Origin: JADKIH01 sp031367345
GTDB taxonomy: Bacteria > Bacteroidota > Bacteroidia > AKYH767-A > 2013-40CM-41-45
Direction: 5' to 3'
NCBI GenBank assembly: GCA_031367345.1
Contig: JANLPR010000127.1
Coordinates: 1 to 43,448 of the forward strand
Length of the DNA stretch: 43,448 bases
Positions 1-8,560 of this stretch are shown here, in pieces. The position numbers and the translations under genes were made by a program. The first letter of the stretch is position 1, and each line of letters opens with the position of its first letter. The notes under the pieces were generated by a model. The model had not been told where the DNA came from. It searched no databases and saw nothing but the letters and a program-made list of their open reading frames with translations.

Positions 1-2
1 AA

Positions 3-128
3 GAATTAAATTCATCGGATCAAACAAACACTATTGTTTTACCAGAATTTTTAAAAGGAGAATTAATATATAGAACTACTGATGAAAAGGGACGAGTGTA
101 TTCAGGCAAACTTACATTGATAAGATAG
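3..128 (+). CDS. C-terminal end of a probable T9SS-secreted protein (5' truncated by window)
   Basis: An open frame enters from the left edge and stops with TAG at 126-128, giving 41 residues. The tail reads LKGELIYRTTDEKGRVYSGK followed by LTLIR. This fits the last strands of the T9SS type A C-terminal sorting domain (pattern: Gly, aromatic Tyr, then a polar Asp-Glu-Lys-Gly turn, then a Gly-Lys-Leu strand). Proteins with this domain cross the outer membrane through the type IX system and are released or anchored at the surface. The catalytic or binding part lies outside the window, so no function can be given. The short length makes this a moderate call. Confidence 0.55.
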   Translation, partial: ELNSSDQTNTIVLPEFLKGELIYRTTDEKGRVYSGKLTLIR

Positions 129-585
129 TATTACCTTCTGCGACAGACTTCACTCAAATTTTTCTTATTATCCAATAAAACAAATCCTCAGACCGCTTCG
201 ACGGACCTTCGTATGTTGTTTTTTAGCTTTGGATATTCATCCACTTTTCAAAGTTGATCGTTTTGCAAATAACAACTCCTATGTCGAACTTGCCTAACAC
301 CACCTGTAATTACTAACTAGTCCTAATTTTTCTAATCCTTAACCAGCAAAATATACAGAACACACGTTGAGACATTCATCGCAGACGAAACTCAGCAGCG
401 GGATTTACAGATTTTGTAAAAAATTGAATCTATTTTACATTTAAAGGAACGGACGAATGGTTGTCGAAGCGGGAAGTTTTTTCCCAAGAATAAATTTATA
501 CTAGATGAAACCTGAAGTACTGTGTACGTCGGAATCTCCAACCGCACAAGGCAGACGCGCAAAGAGTCTGACGAGCGGAGATTTA
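129..585. other. Gene-free stretch with a degenerate repeated motif
   Basis: No open frame of useful length is seen on either strand. The stretch separates the end of the partial gene from the convergent barrel gene. It holds two related GC-richer motifs (381-409 and 551-586) and a short hairpin near 470-485 (gggaa, loop, ttccc). No convincing T-run terminator was found. Confidence 0.6.
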
Positions 586-586
586 C
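381..586. repeat. Two divergent copies of a GC-richer motif
   Basis: Copy 1 at 381-409 starts gcagacgaaactcagcagcg and continues ggatttaca. Copy 2 at 551-586 starts gcagacgcgcaaagagtctg and continues acgagcggagatttac. The shared parts are gcagacg at the left and agcgg(g/a)...atttac at the right, with a different insert between. Copy 2 is also flanked by aatctcc (534-540 area) that could pair with its ggagatt. This resembles a dispersed intergenic repeat, but only two imperfect copies are visible. Confidence 0.3.
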
Positions 587-2268
587 TAAAATGAATATGT
601 AATACCAACAAGCATATTGAATCGCTCTGAAGGGTAATTATTCCAGTAGTAATACCGAGAGAAACCTAGGTTATTTAAATTAGCAAATACAGAAAGTATT
701 TTCGAGTACCGATACTCCAATCCTAAGTTCACATCAGCAAATCCTTTAATGCTTTTTTCGCTGAAGCCAATTGGTTCTTGAACACGCACGAAATAATTTC
801 CTCTAAAGAAAACGGCAGCATCTACATATAATTTACTGCGGAGATTATATTTCAAATCCAACTTAACTTCTGTATTTGGTTTATGCCATGCTTTGTGAGC
901 AAAGTCTAATGAATAACTATGCTGGTCAACATGCACGTTTGCAATAAATTTTTCAGACGCTCTATAAGTTAACTCACCATGAAAGGTCAGCACTTTACCA
1001 TCCACAAATAAAGCATCGAATTTATTAGTATTGATGCTATCATTATAATACAACAACATTTTATCGAACGTCGAATATTTGATTGACGCAAGGAAGCTTA
1101 CTCTAGAAGAGAAATTACCATTCAATCCACCTTTCAACGATAGTTTGTCGATCGCATTTAAAGGTTGTACTGTTGAGTTAACGAATGGGTTTTCCAGTGC
1201 CATAGTATAAAAATTATTCTTCACTACTCCCCCATCAACATTCGCAAATAAGTAAAGAACATTTTCAGCTATCGGTAAAGTAAAATCAATTTTTGGAAAA
1301 AGATGTACTGTTGATTCTAAATTCTTTTCAAGAGCAATTTCCAATCCCAATGAGAGCAACGCTTTTTCATTTTTCAATTTGATCATAGGCGTTACTTTAA
1401 TAATATGTCTACTCAAATCAGAATTGATATTCAGCAATTCATAGTCAGCTCTCGATTTCTGAAAATAATCGAAACTCAAATCGGTTCTGAAATAGAAACT
1501 TTCTAAATTCTTGCCAACAAAACCATGAACCAAAATATCGTTTTCACTTACTTTGTAATGATCGTTTATAGACTTCCAATCAATGCCTCCTGAATAATCA
1601 ATTTTATCTTTACTCAGATTATTGGTTGCCAAATTCAATTTTAAGCCAAACATATTAAAGCGCTGCGCCGTTGCTGCTTTATCTGCCACTGTATCTTCAG
1701 AATTTAATCCGTAGTAATGAACAGCATTACGATCGTAATTGAATTCACCATCGAACACTTTATTATCGAATAAATATTTTCCATAAAGTCCACCATGATT
1801 TTTACTGTAACTCGCAGGACCTACATTTGCTAAACCCGGACTACCGGAAAGATGACTAAGAGCAACTCCAAGTGCTCCTTTTTTACTTCGTAGAGCATTT
1901 ACATACAGCTCACCGTTATAAATTGAGTAATTACCTAAACCTAATTTGATATATGTTTTATATAATTTAGCAAGAGGTTCATCTTTTATTTTGACAGCTT
2001 TGATCGTTGATGTTTCATAGTTAGTTTCCGCCTTTTGAGAACGTATACTGTAAGCAAGTTCAGGAGGATTAGTAGAAGACGTATCGCCTTCAGGTGAATC
2101 GGAGATCTTATATGATTCTGCAAGGATAGGACGATAATCTTTTACAACAATATATGTTTTATCGCCTAAGTCTTCTTTATTTTCCGTTGGCGTTTTATCT
2201 TGCGCAAAAAGAATCGTAGGCAATACAAGTAAAAGTGGGTACAGAAAATAGTTTTTCATTTTTTTCAT
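586..2268 (-). CDS. Outer-membrane beta-barrel protein, partner of the TPR gene
   Basis: 560 residues. The N-terminus (MKKMKNYFLYPLLLVLPTILFAQ) is a signal peptide. After a polar linker to about residue 110 the sequence has repeated amphipathic strands rich in Tyr, Phe, Asn and Gly, and the last residue is Phe (ITYSF), as in barrels inserted by the BAM machine. It has no plug domain that I can recognise, so it is more like a porin or a barrel from the TonB-receptor group without plug. It lies 19 bases after the TPR gene on the same strand, so the two are probably co-transcribed. An in-frame second ATG lies three codons in (2259). The function is unknown; transport or envelope assembly is inferred from context only. 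Confidence 0.7.
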   Translation of the reverse strand: MKKMKNYFLYPLLLVLPTILFAQDKTPTENKEDLGDKTYIVVKDYRPILAESYKISDSPEGDTSSTNPPELAYSIRSQKAETNYETSTIKAVKIKDEPLAKLYKTYIKLGLGNYSIYNGELYVNALRSKKGALGVALSHLSGSPGLANVGPASYSKNHGGLYGKYLFDNKVFDGEFNYDRNAVHYYGLNSEDTVADKAATAQRFNMFGLKLNLATNNLSKDKIDYSGGIDWKSINDHYKVSENDILVHGFVGKNLESFYFRTDLSFDYFQKSRADYELLNINSDLSRHIIKVTPMIKLKNEKALLSLGLEIALEKNLESTVHLFPKIDFTLPIAENVLYLFANVDGGVVKNNFYTMALENPFVNSTVQPLNAIDKLSLKGGLNGNFSSRVSFLASIKYSTFDKMLLYYNDSINTNKFDALFVDGKVLTFHGELTYRASEKFIANVHVDQHSYSLDFAHKAWHKPNTEVKLDLKYNLRSKLYVDAAVFFRGNYFVRVQEPIGFSEKSIKGFADVNLGLEYRYSKILSVFANLNNLGFSRYYYWNNYPSERFNMLVGITYSF

Positions 2269-2287
2269 TGTGTCGTTATCTTCTGTC

Positions 2288-5200
2288 TTATTTGTTTGTA
2301 TTAATTTCTGAATCTACCGGTACTTCATTCGCTTTTGATTTCTTGTCTGCATTTTTATTAGCATCAGAAGCGACGATTGCTGCGAGTTTATCTTTTGCGA
2401 TTGTGTTCAGGTCGTCAGGATCGTTTGGATCTTTTTCATAGTTAGCAGTAATACTTTTGTACGTCTCTTTTGCTTGAAAAGTATCTTTTTGCGCAAGGTA
2501 GTTGTCACCCAAAAGAATAAATCCTTTAGCGATCCAATAATCATACGAAGGAACTTGTTTTTGAATTTCAAAGATAATTTTAGTGGACTCTTTGTAATTT
2601 GCAAGATTATATTCAATCGCTGCAAGTAGATATTTACTCTCTGCAGTCATTTCGCTATTGGTACGTTTAGAGACAATTGTTAATTCCGTTTTAGCAGAAC
2701 CATAATCACCTTTATCAAAATAAGCTTTACCGGTAATGAGATGAGCTTCGTTGGTTAAATCTTTATCGGTAGTGCCACTGTTCAAAATTTTCTGAGCGGC
2801 AGCGAGTGCTTTTACATTGTCTTTTAATTTGTAAGAAGTACGCATTTGACCGGAATAAGCAGCCATAATATTATCTTTTTCTTCTGCATTAGTTTCTAAC
2901 GCTTCAAATTGAGCCAATGAACGTTCATACTGTTTCAAGCGATAATTTATTGCAGCGGCGCTCAACAATGATTTTTCGGTTAATGATGTTTTAGGTTGCG
3001 TAATAACATATTCGTAGCCCGGAAGTGCTTCTTGATATTTTTTAGCTTTATACAAACAATCCGATTTGTAATAATTAGCATATACTTTAAAAATAGCATC
3101 AGAGAATTTCAGCATGTATTTATCGAACGACTCAATAGCTTGCGTACAATTTCCTTGAGTATATAATAATTCAGCTGCCTCATACGTCACAGAATCTTCT
3201 GCCGCTTCAGTTAAATCACCGTTCGGGACATTTTTTACATAGGTAAGGTATTCGTCAACTTTATTTTGTGAAACGCTGATATTTTTTATTTGCGCTAAAG
3301 CCTCATGCGACTCACTCGTGTTAGGATATTTTTGGACAATTTTTTTGTAAGCTGCGAGTGCTTTGTCATCTTGCTTAGTATTATAATAAACCAACGCTTC
3401 ACCCAGTTCAGATTTGCGTAAATAAATTCCATTTGGATATTCATTGATTACACGCTTGAAGTATTTCAATGAGAGTTCGAAATTACCTTGAGCCATACAA
3501 GCTTGTCCGGCTTCGTACAAACCATCGTCGTAGTAAACAGACTTCTGATATTTTTCAAATAATTTTTGGAGAGTGTTCACTTTATCAGCAAACTTTCCTT
3601 GAATGCCAAGTATGGCTGCTTTTTGATAGAGCGCATAATCGCTAGCCTTTGCATTGGCAAGAATAGCTGCATTGTAATTTTCCAAAGCGCCTGCCTGATC
3701 CTTACCAATAAAATAGCAATCAGCTATTCTTAAAGTTGCATCATTATACCTAGAAACATCGGTATTCAATTTATCTTTCACATATTTTCTAAATGAATTT
3801 AATGCTTCAGGAAAATTTTCCAATTTAAAATAACTGTAACCAACATTGTAATTCGCCAAATTGTATCGGTCACTTTTCATAGCAGCAGGAGTGAGAATAA
3901 AATTATTATACGCTTTTACAGCATCCTCATAATTTCCCAATTTATAAGCCGCTTCGCCAGTCCAGTAGTTTGCATCAGCAACCAGCGATTGATTAATGGG
4001 ATATTGATTCGCAGTTTTAAAAAGCTGGATAGCTTCTTTCGAATTATTATCCATGAATAATTCCACGCCTCTGTAATAGGCAACTTTTTGATACGCTGAT
4101 TTTACATTTTGAGTTTTATTTTTTATAGCATCGAGAGCGATCAATGCATCTTTGTAATTTCTTGTATTTGTGTAGATGTCGATAAGCAATTCATTTGCTT
4201 GATCAAAATACTGGCTATTCGGAAAATCTTGCATAAACGTTCTGAAAGATTCGAGTGCCACCGACTGAAACGACAATTCATAAGAAAGTTTAGCGTAATT
4301 AAATGCCGACTCTTCTTTGATAGACATATTAAAATCAGACTTAGCGGCACTTTGAAAAGCAGTACGAGCAGAACGTTTGTTGTTTAAATTCAACTGGCAA
4401 TCGGCCAAATGAAAATAAGCATTTTGGCTGAGCGTATCATCAGCTCCAATTGTCTTCTGGAAATAAGTTACTGCATTTTTAAAATCTTTCAGGCGGTAAT
4501 ATGAAAATCCGATTGCGTAATAATCTTCACGATTTACATTAGGCGAATTTTTTTCATAGTCTAATAAATATGGAATTGCATCTTTATAACTTTCGGTTCT
4601 AAAATAAGATTCACCAACCATTCTTCCAATTTCAATTCCATTTCTGGTTGCGGCAGTATCGAGTACAGAAGGAGCATATTTCAACACTTCTTTATATTTT
4701 TTCTGGCGATAATAAATTTGAGTGATGTAATAAGGAGCAATCGGAGCAAATGCTTCAGAGTCTTTCAGTTTAAGAAATGCATTCAAAGCGGTTTCATAAT
4801 TTTCATTTACGAAAGCAACATGAGCAAAATAGTATTGAGCTGCAGAAGCATATTTTGAATTACCATCTTTCATCAGAAAAAAAGCTTTCGACGCTTTATC
4901 ATAATCGTTGGTCATGTAATAACTATAGCCCAATTTAAAATTCACTTCGTCTTTTTTTTCCGTTGAAAGATTTGTTTGATCTACCTTTACAAAATATTCT
5001 ATAGAATTTTTATATCGTTTCAATCGATAGTAGTAAACACCGAGATCATAAATAGCATTATCGTAATAAGTGCTAGCAGGATATTTATCGATAAAATCGA
5101 GCATTAAAAATTCAGCATCTTGATTAAACAATTCGGCAGCACATCGTGCAGTGAAATAAGAAGAGTTCGCAAGGACTTCGCGTTGCAAATGCGATTTCGA

Positions 5201-5365
5201 ATCAAGAACTTGTAAAAAAAGTTTTTGTGCTGCACCGTATTTTTCTTTTTCAAAAAGATCGAGTGCTTTTTGATAATCTTTTTCTTGGTCTTTGTAGATG
5301 GCTGTTTCTTGAGAAAAAGCATTGAGAGAAAAAAGAACCAGCAGAGCTGCAAAAAATTTTGTCAT
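2288..5365 (-). CDS. Large periplasmic tetratricopeptide-repeat protein
   Basis: 1025 residues. A signal peptide (MTKFFAALLVLFSLNAFSQ) is followed by almost continuous TPR-type helical hairpins, with repeated patterns such as ALDLFEKEKYGAAQKLF, YYRLKRYKNSIEYF and SYYRLKDFKNAVTYFQK. The last 30 or so residues are charged and probably disordered (ANKNADKKSKANEVP). No lipobox Cys follows the signal peptide, so it should be soluble in the periplasm or peripheral. TPR arrays are protein-binding scaffolds. The barrel gene lies 19 bases downstream, which suggests a periplasmic scaffold plus an outer-membrane partner. I cannot assign it to a named system; it is not clearly the T9SS protein PorW/SprE. 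Confidence 0.8.
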   Translation of the reverse strand: MTKFFAALLVLFSLNAFSQETAIYKDQEKDYQKALDLFEKEKYGAAQKLFLQVLDSKSHLQREVLANSSYFTARCAAELFNQDAEFLMLDFIDKYPASTYYDNAIYDLGVYYYRLKRYKNSIEYFVKVDQTNLSTEKKDEVNFKLGYSYYMTNDYDKASKAFFLMKDGNSKYASAAQYYFAHVAFVNENYETALNAFLKLKDSEAFAPIAPYYITQIYYRQKKYKEVLKYAPSVLDTAATRNGIEIGRMVGESYFRTESYKDAIPYLLDYEKNSPNVNREDYYAIGFSYYRLKDFKNAVTYFQKTIGADDTLSQNAYFHLADCQLNLNNKRSARTAFQSAAKSDFNMSIKEESAFNYAKLSYELSFQSVALESFRTFMQDFPNSQYFDQANELLIDIYTNTRNYKDALIALDAIKNKTQNVKSAYQKVAYYRGVELFMDNNSKEAIQLFKTANQYPINQSLVADANYWTGEAAYKLGNYEDAVKAYNNFILTPAAMKSDRYNLANYNVGYSYFKLENFPEALNSFRKYVKDKLNTDVSRYNDATLRIADCYFIGKDQAGALENYNAAILANAKASDYALYQKAAILGIQGKFADKVNTLQKLFEKYQKSVYYDDGLYEAGQACMAQGNFELSLKYFKRVINEYPNGIYLRKSELGEALVYYNTKQDDKALAAYKKIVQKYPNTSESHEALAQIKNISVSQNKVDEYLTYVKNVPNGDLTEAAEDSVTYEAAELLYTQGNCTQAIESFDKYMLKFSDAIFKVYANYYKSDCLYKAKKYQEALPGYEYVITQPKTSLTEKSLLSAAAINYRLKQYERSLAQFEALETNAEEKDNIMAAYSGQMRTSYKLKDNVKALAAAQKILNSGTTDKDLTNEAHLITGKAYFDKGDYGSAKTELTIVSKRTNSEMTAESKYLLAAIEYNLANYKESTKIIFEIQKQVPSYDYWIAKGFILLGDNYLAQKDTFQAKETYKSITANYEKDPNDPDDLNTIAKDKLAAIVASDANKNADKKSKANEVPVDSEINTNK

Positions 5366-5569
5366 TGTAAGGGTAATTTCGAGGTAAACGATTATTCTTT
5401 CAAAATTATTGAATCATAGGGCAAGCGTGGTCATTTCCATGTCTATTTACCAACATAGTTTTAAACATTAGAAACAAAATCAAAATTTGAAAGTATAATC
5501 AAAATCTTATCTGAACATCAACGTTGATAGATAAGAGGATAAAAAGCAATCAAACTAACAAAAGAGCCA

Positions 5570-6430
5570 ATGAGAACAGAAATCAAAAATTTTATTGTCA
5601 CGTTATGCTTTCTTGCTGCCATCAGTTTTTCATGTAAAAAAGAACAAAAAGTAGTTTTAGAATTTGATACACAAACAACTGAGGATAATGCCTTAGCAGA
5701 AGGAACTTTTGCAGATGTCAGCAATATTGTGAGTCAAGCAATGGTAAATGGTTCAGGAGGATTAATCACGTACCGAACAATTGAAGCCAACAATTCCCCA
5801 CTTAGTGGATGCGCAACGGTTACGGTTACTCCCAATGGCGCAGGAGGTTCGGTGGTTGTCGATTTTGGAACAAGCAATTGTATGTGTCGTGATTCTAAGT
5901 ATCGCAGAGGAATTATACAATTTACTTATACCGGCGCCTATATGGATTCGGGAACAGTGATTAACACCACATTCAACAATTACTATGTAGGAAAAGATAC
6001 AACGCTAATGTTTAAAATAGCGGGTACAAAAACGGTAACATGTCATGGTCTTACTCCTAGCGGATATGTATATCAAGTTGAAGTAAACGGTACATTAACA
6101 GACGCCACTAACAGAACAATGAGTTGGACATCATCTCGAATCAGGACATGGGTTTCAGGCTACACTACTCTAGGAATGGGAGGTTGGAACGATGATCAAT
6201 ACACAATTACCGGAACAGCATCAGGAACAAATTTCGAAGGAAATTCTTTTACAGTGAACATTACATCTCCAATTCACATTGATTATAGTTGCCGGTGGAT
6301 TGCCCAAGGAATTATGGAACTTACTCCAACCGGAAAAGCAACACGAACGCTCGATTTTGGCAATGGGACGTGCGACAATCTCGCCACCGTCACTGTGAAC
6401 GGGCAAACGTTTACGATAACACTAAGATAA
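5570..6430 (+). CDS. Secreted lipoprotein, function unknown
   Basis: 286 residues. The N-terminal segment ends in ISFSCKKEQ, a lipobox with the acylated Cys at residue 22, so it should be lipid-anchored. The rest is rich in Thr, Gly, Ser and aromatic residues with alternating hydrophobic strands, as in an all-beta fold. Several Cys (SGCATV, NCMCRD, VTCHG, YSCRW, GTCDN) could form disulfides in the periplasm. No enzyme motif is recognised. It stands alone on the plus strand, divergent from the TPR gene, and ends in a strong terminator. Similar short beta-rich lipoproteins are common in Bacteroidota, but I cannot name the family. Confidence 0.7.
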   Translation: MRTEIKNFIVTLCFLAAISFSCKKEQKVVLEFDTQTTEDNALAEGTFADVSNIVSQAMVNGSGGLITYRTIEANNSPLSGCATVTVTPNGAGGSVVVDFGTSNCMCRDSKYRRGIIQFTYTGAYMDSGTVINTTFNNYYVGKDTTLMFKIAGTKTVTCHGLTPSGYVYQVEVNGTLTDATNRTMSWTSSRIRTWVSGYTTLGMGGWNDDQYTITGTASGTNFEGNSFTVNITSPIHIDYSCRWIAQGIMELTPTGKATRTLDFGNGTCDNLATVTVNGQTFTITLR

Positions 6431-6440
6431 AAATTCAAGA

Positions 6441-6469
6441 AAAAGGAGATCCACACGATCTCCTTTTTT
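6441..6469 (+). terminator. Rho-independent terminator after the lipoprotein gene
   Basis: The 11-base arm aaaaggagatc (6441-6451) pairs perfectly with gatctcctttt (6457-6467) around a 5-base loop, and the right arm runs into a T tract. It starts 11 bases after the stop codon. Confidence 0.85.
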
Positions 6470-6526
6470 GTTAATTAGTCGTTTAAACAATTCTTTAGCG
6501 AGAACTGTTAACCACTAAATATTTTA

Positions 6527-6534
6527 TAATTTTG
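6527..6534 (+). promoter_or_regulatory. Bacteroidota -7 box, possibly giving a leaderless mRNA
   Basis: TAATTTTG matches TAnnTTTG exactly. It ends 4 bases before the ATG at 6539, so the expected transcript start falls on or next to the start codon. No clear TTG was found at the expected -33 distance. Confidence 0.5.
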
Positions 6535-6538
6535 CAGT

Positions 6539-6742
6539 ATGTACATTTTAAAAGTAAAAGGCACAGCTAAAATTCCCGACTATGTTCAGTTGCGAGACGA
6601 CAATTTTACATTGTTGGCCTATTTCAGAGTCGACAGACCGGAGAAAGCAATTGTGAAAGCAGGATTAGGAGAAAAAGAAAAAGAGATCATTGAATTGATT
6701 GGTTCCATGCCTTTCGGGAAAATACAGAAATTACCATTTTAA
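6539..6742 (+). CDS. Short conserved-type protein upstream of ftsE
   Basis: 67 residues (MYILKVKGTAKIPDYVQLRD...). It has no signal peptide or membrane segment. The predicted fold is small and alpha/beta, with three short strands and one helix (EKEKEIIELIGSM). The gene lies 9 bases before ftsE on the same strand, so co-transcription is likely. The length and good codon use argue that it is real. Its role is unknown; a link with FtsE is inferred from position only. Confidence 0.65.
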   Translation: MYILKVKGTAKIPDYVQLRDDNFTLLAYFRVDRPEKAIVKAGLGEKEKEIIELIGSMPFGKIQKLPF

Positions 6743-6751
6743 AAAAGTAGT

Positions 6752-7432
6752 ATGCACGAAGAAACGATTGTAGAGTTAACAAGCGCCGATATTTATCAGT
6801 CGAAAAATCTGATTTTGTCGAATATAAATCTAAAGATCGACAAAGGAGAATTTGTATATCTCATAGGTAAAACCGGAAGTGGTAAAAGCAGTTTATTAAA
6901 AACTATTTATGGTGATGTTGAACTGGTAAATGGATCTGCAGGCGTTGCAGGTTTTCAGTTGAATCATTTGAAGGAAAAAGAAATTCCATTTCTCAGAAGA
7001 AAACTTGGAATTGTATTTCAAGATTTTCAACTTTTAACAGATCGTTCTGTGCAATCTAATTTACTTTTTGTATTGCAGGCAACAGGCTGGAAAGACAAGA
7101 ATAAAATGAAAGAACGAATTGCAGAAGTTATGGAAAATGTAGGATTATCGACTAAAGGGTTTAAGATGCCGCATGAACTTTCGGGAGGAGAACAACAACG
7201 CGTTGTAATTGCAAGAGCACTTTTAAATCACCCTGAAATGATTCTTGCCGATGAACCAACAGGAAATTTAGATCCGGAAACATCGGAAGGAATTATGCGA
7301 CTGCTAGTAGATATTAGTCAGAAAGGCTGTTCCGTTTTAATGGCGACACATAATTATTTATTGATCGAAAAATTTCCGGCGCGAATAATAAAATGTGAGA
7401 ATGGAAAACTGTACGATTCAAAAAATTTATAA
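6752..7432 (+). CDS. ftsE: Cell-division ABC transporter ATP-binding protein FtsE
   Basis: 226 residues, the usual FtsE length. The Walker A motif GKTGSGKSS is at residues 39-47, the Q-loop at FQDFQLL near 89-95, the signature LSGGEQQR at 143-150 and Walker B MILADEPT at 163-170. In bacteria FtsE pairs with the membrane protein FtsX to activate cell-wall hydrolases during division. FtsX is not next to it here, which is common in Bacteroidota. LolD and MacB ATPases look similar, but the short N-terminus, length and lack of an adjacent permease favour FtsE. The gene ends 6 bases from the convergent glycosyltransferase gene. Confidence 0.8.
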   Translation: MHEETIVELTSADIYQSKNLILSNINLKIDKGEFVYLIGKTGSGKSSLLKTIYGDVELVNGSAGVAGFQLNHLKEKEIPFLRRKLGIVFQDFQLLTDRSVQSNLLFVLQATGWKDKNKMKERIAEVMENVGLSTKGFKMPHELSGGEQQRVVIARALLNHPEMILADEPTGNLDPETSEGIMRLLVDISQKGCSVLMATHNYLLIEKFPARIIKCENGKLYDSKNL

Positions 7433-7438
7433 GTGAAT

Positions 7439-8560
7439 TTAAAAAATCGCAGCGATCAATTTATTCGCACTGCTTTCATTATTAAAATTATTTGAAAGGA
7501 TGTTTATTCTTTGCTGAATTGATTCTAGAGGAAAACTTTTTGTTTCGGCAACTCTGATTACAGCACTTATCATATCACTCGTTTCATTACATACTTCGCA
7601 CAAAGATTCAAGTCCGGTATTTTCTACCATCGGCAAATTGACGATACAATACCGTCCGGAATAAAGAGCCGCCAATAATTTTAATTTTATTCCGGTTGAT
7701 TGAAAAGTTGGGAGGATATTGCACTTCGCCTTAGCGATTAATTTGTAAATTTCTTCAGGAGAACCATTTTGGTTTAATTCAATATTTTCATTTTCACTTA
7801 CAGCTTTTTGCAAATCAGTAGAAGGTTTACTTCCGGCAATAATCAATTTAAAAGGCAGTTTTTTAAAAACCTCGTTTATCAAATACAAGGCAGCTTCATT
7901 ATTTTCACCAATAGACAAATTTCCATGATACAAGAAATAATTTTCGTTCGCGGAATCAATTTGAACTCCATCAAAAGGATGAAAAGCCGGAATGTAAATT
8001 GAGTTTGGATTAATTGCTTTAAAATGTAGAGTATCTTTTGGCGAAATTGGCGCAACCATACTTGCTTTTTTCAAAACGCTTTCATAATTCGCCAGCTTCC
8101 CGGCCTCGTTGTAAAAATAATATCGTTTAAAAATATTTTTTTCTACAGCCGCTAAACTATTGTAATAGTCGTGCTCAACATTATGAGTTCTGACGATAAT
8201 TTTTCTGTCGGAAAAGTCAGGATCATTCAGCAAGAGAGTAGAATGCAATCCCTCCATTAAGATTGGAAAATTATCGTTTAGCAATCTTTCTTTTAAGAGT
8301 TCAGATTTACGAGTTAAGACAATATATGGTAAAGTGTTAAAGAGTAATGAACGAAAGTTTTTTCGCGGATAATAATATACCTTTTCAACATATTTTTCTA
8401 ATTCAATCTGAGGTGTACGACCATATTCAAAACAATGCAAAATAATTTTTACACCAGCTTTATGCAATGCTTTTATTTTGAAAAACACATCAATCACACC
8501 GCCATAATCGGCAGGGAAAGGAACATCGAATGAAATTATATGTAATTGTTTAGATGACAT
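7439..8560 (-). CDS. Glycosyltransferase, GT4-like (second gene of pair)
   Basis: 373 residues with a GT-B layout. The N-terminal half starts LHIISFDVPFPADYGGVIDV, a donor/acceptor loop pattern with Gly-Gly, and includes RTHNVEHDYY near residue 155. The C-terminal half starts at YFLYHGNLSIGENNEAALYL and carries the nucleotide-sugar part (KLIIAGSKPS, then ILPTFQSTGIKLKLLAAL near 305). The Glu normally seen in the EX7E motif is weak (STGIKLKLLAAL). The start overlaps the upstream glycosyltransferase by 11 bases, so the two are translated together. The sugar and acceptor cannot be told from the sequence; envelope polysaccharide or protein glycan synthesis is likely. Confidence 0.75.
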   Translation of the reverse strand: MSSKQLHIISFDVPFPADYGGVIDVFFKIKALHKAGVKIILHCFEYGRTPQIELEKYVEKVYYYPRKNFRSLLFNTLPYIVLTRKSELLKERLLNDNFPILMEGLHSTLLLNDPDFSDRKIIVRTHNVEHDYYNSLAAVEKNIFKRYYFYNEAGKLANYESVLKKASMVAPISPKDTLHFKAINPNSIYIPAFHPFDGVQIDSANENYFLYHGNLSIGENNEAALYLINEVFKKLPFKLIIAGSKPSTDLQKAVSENENIELNQNGSPEEIYKLIAKAKCNILPTFQSTGIKLKLLAALYSGRYCIVNLPMVENTGLESLCEVCNETSDMISAVIRVAETKSFPLESIQQRINILSNNFNNESSANKLIAAIF

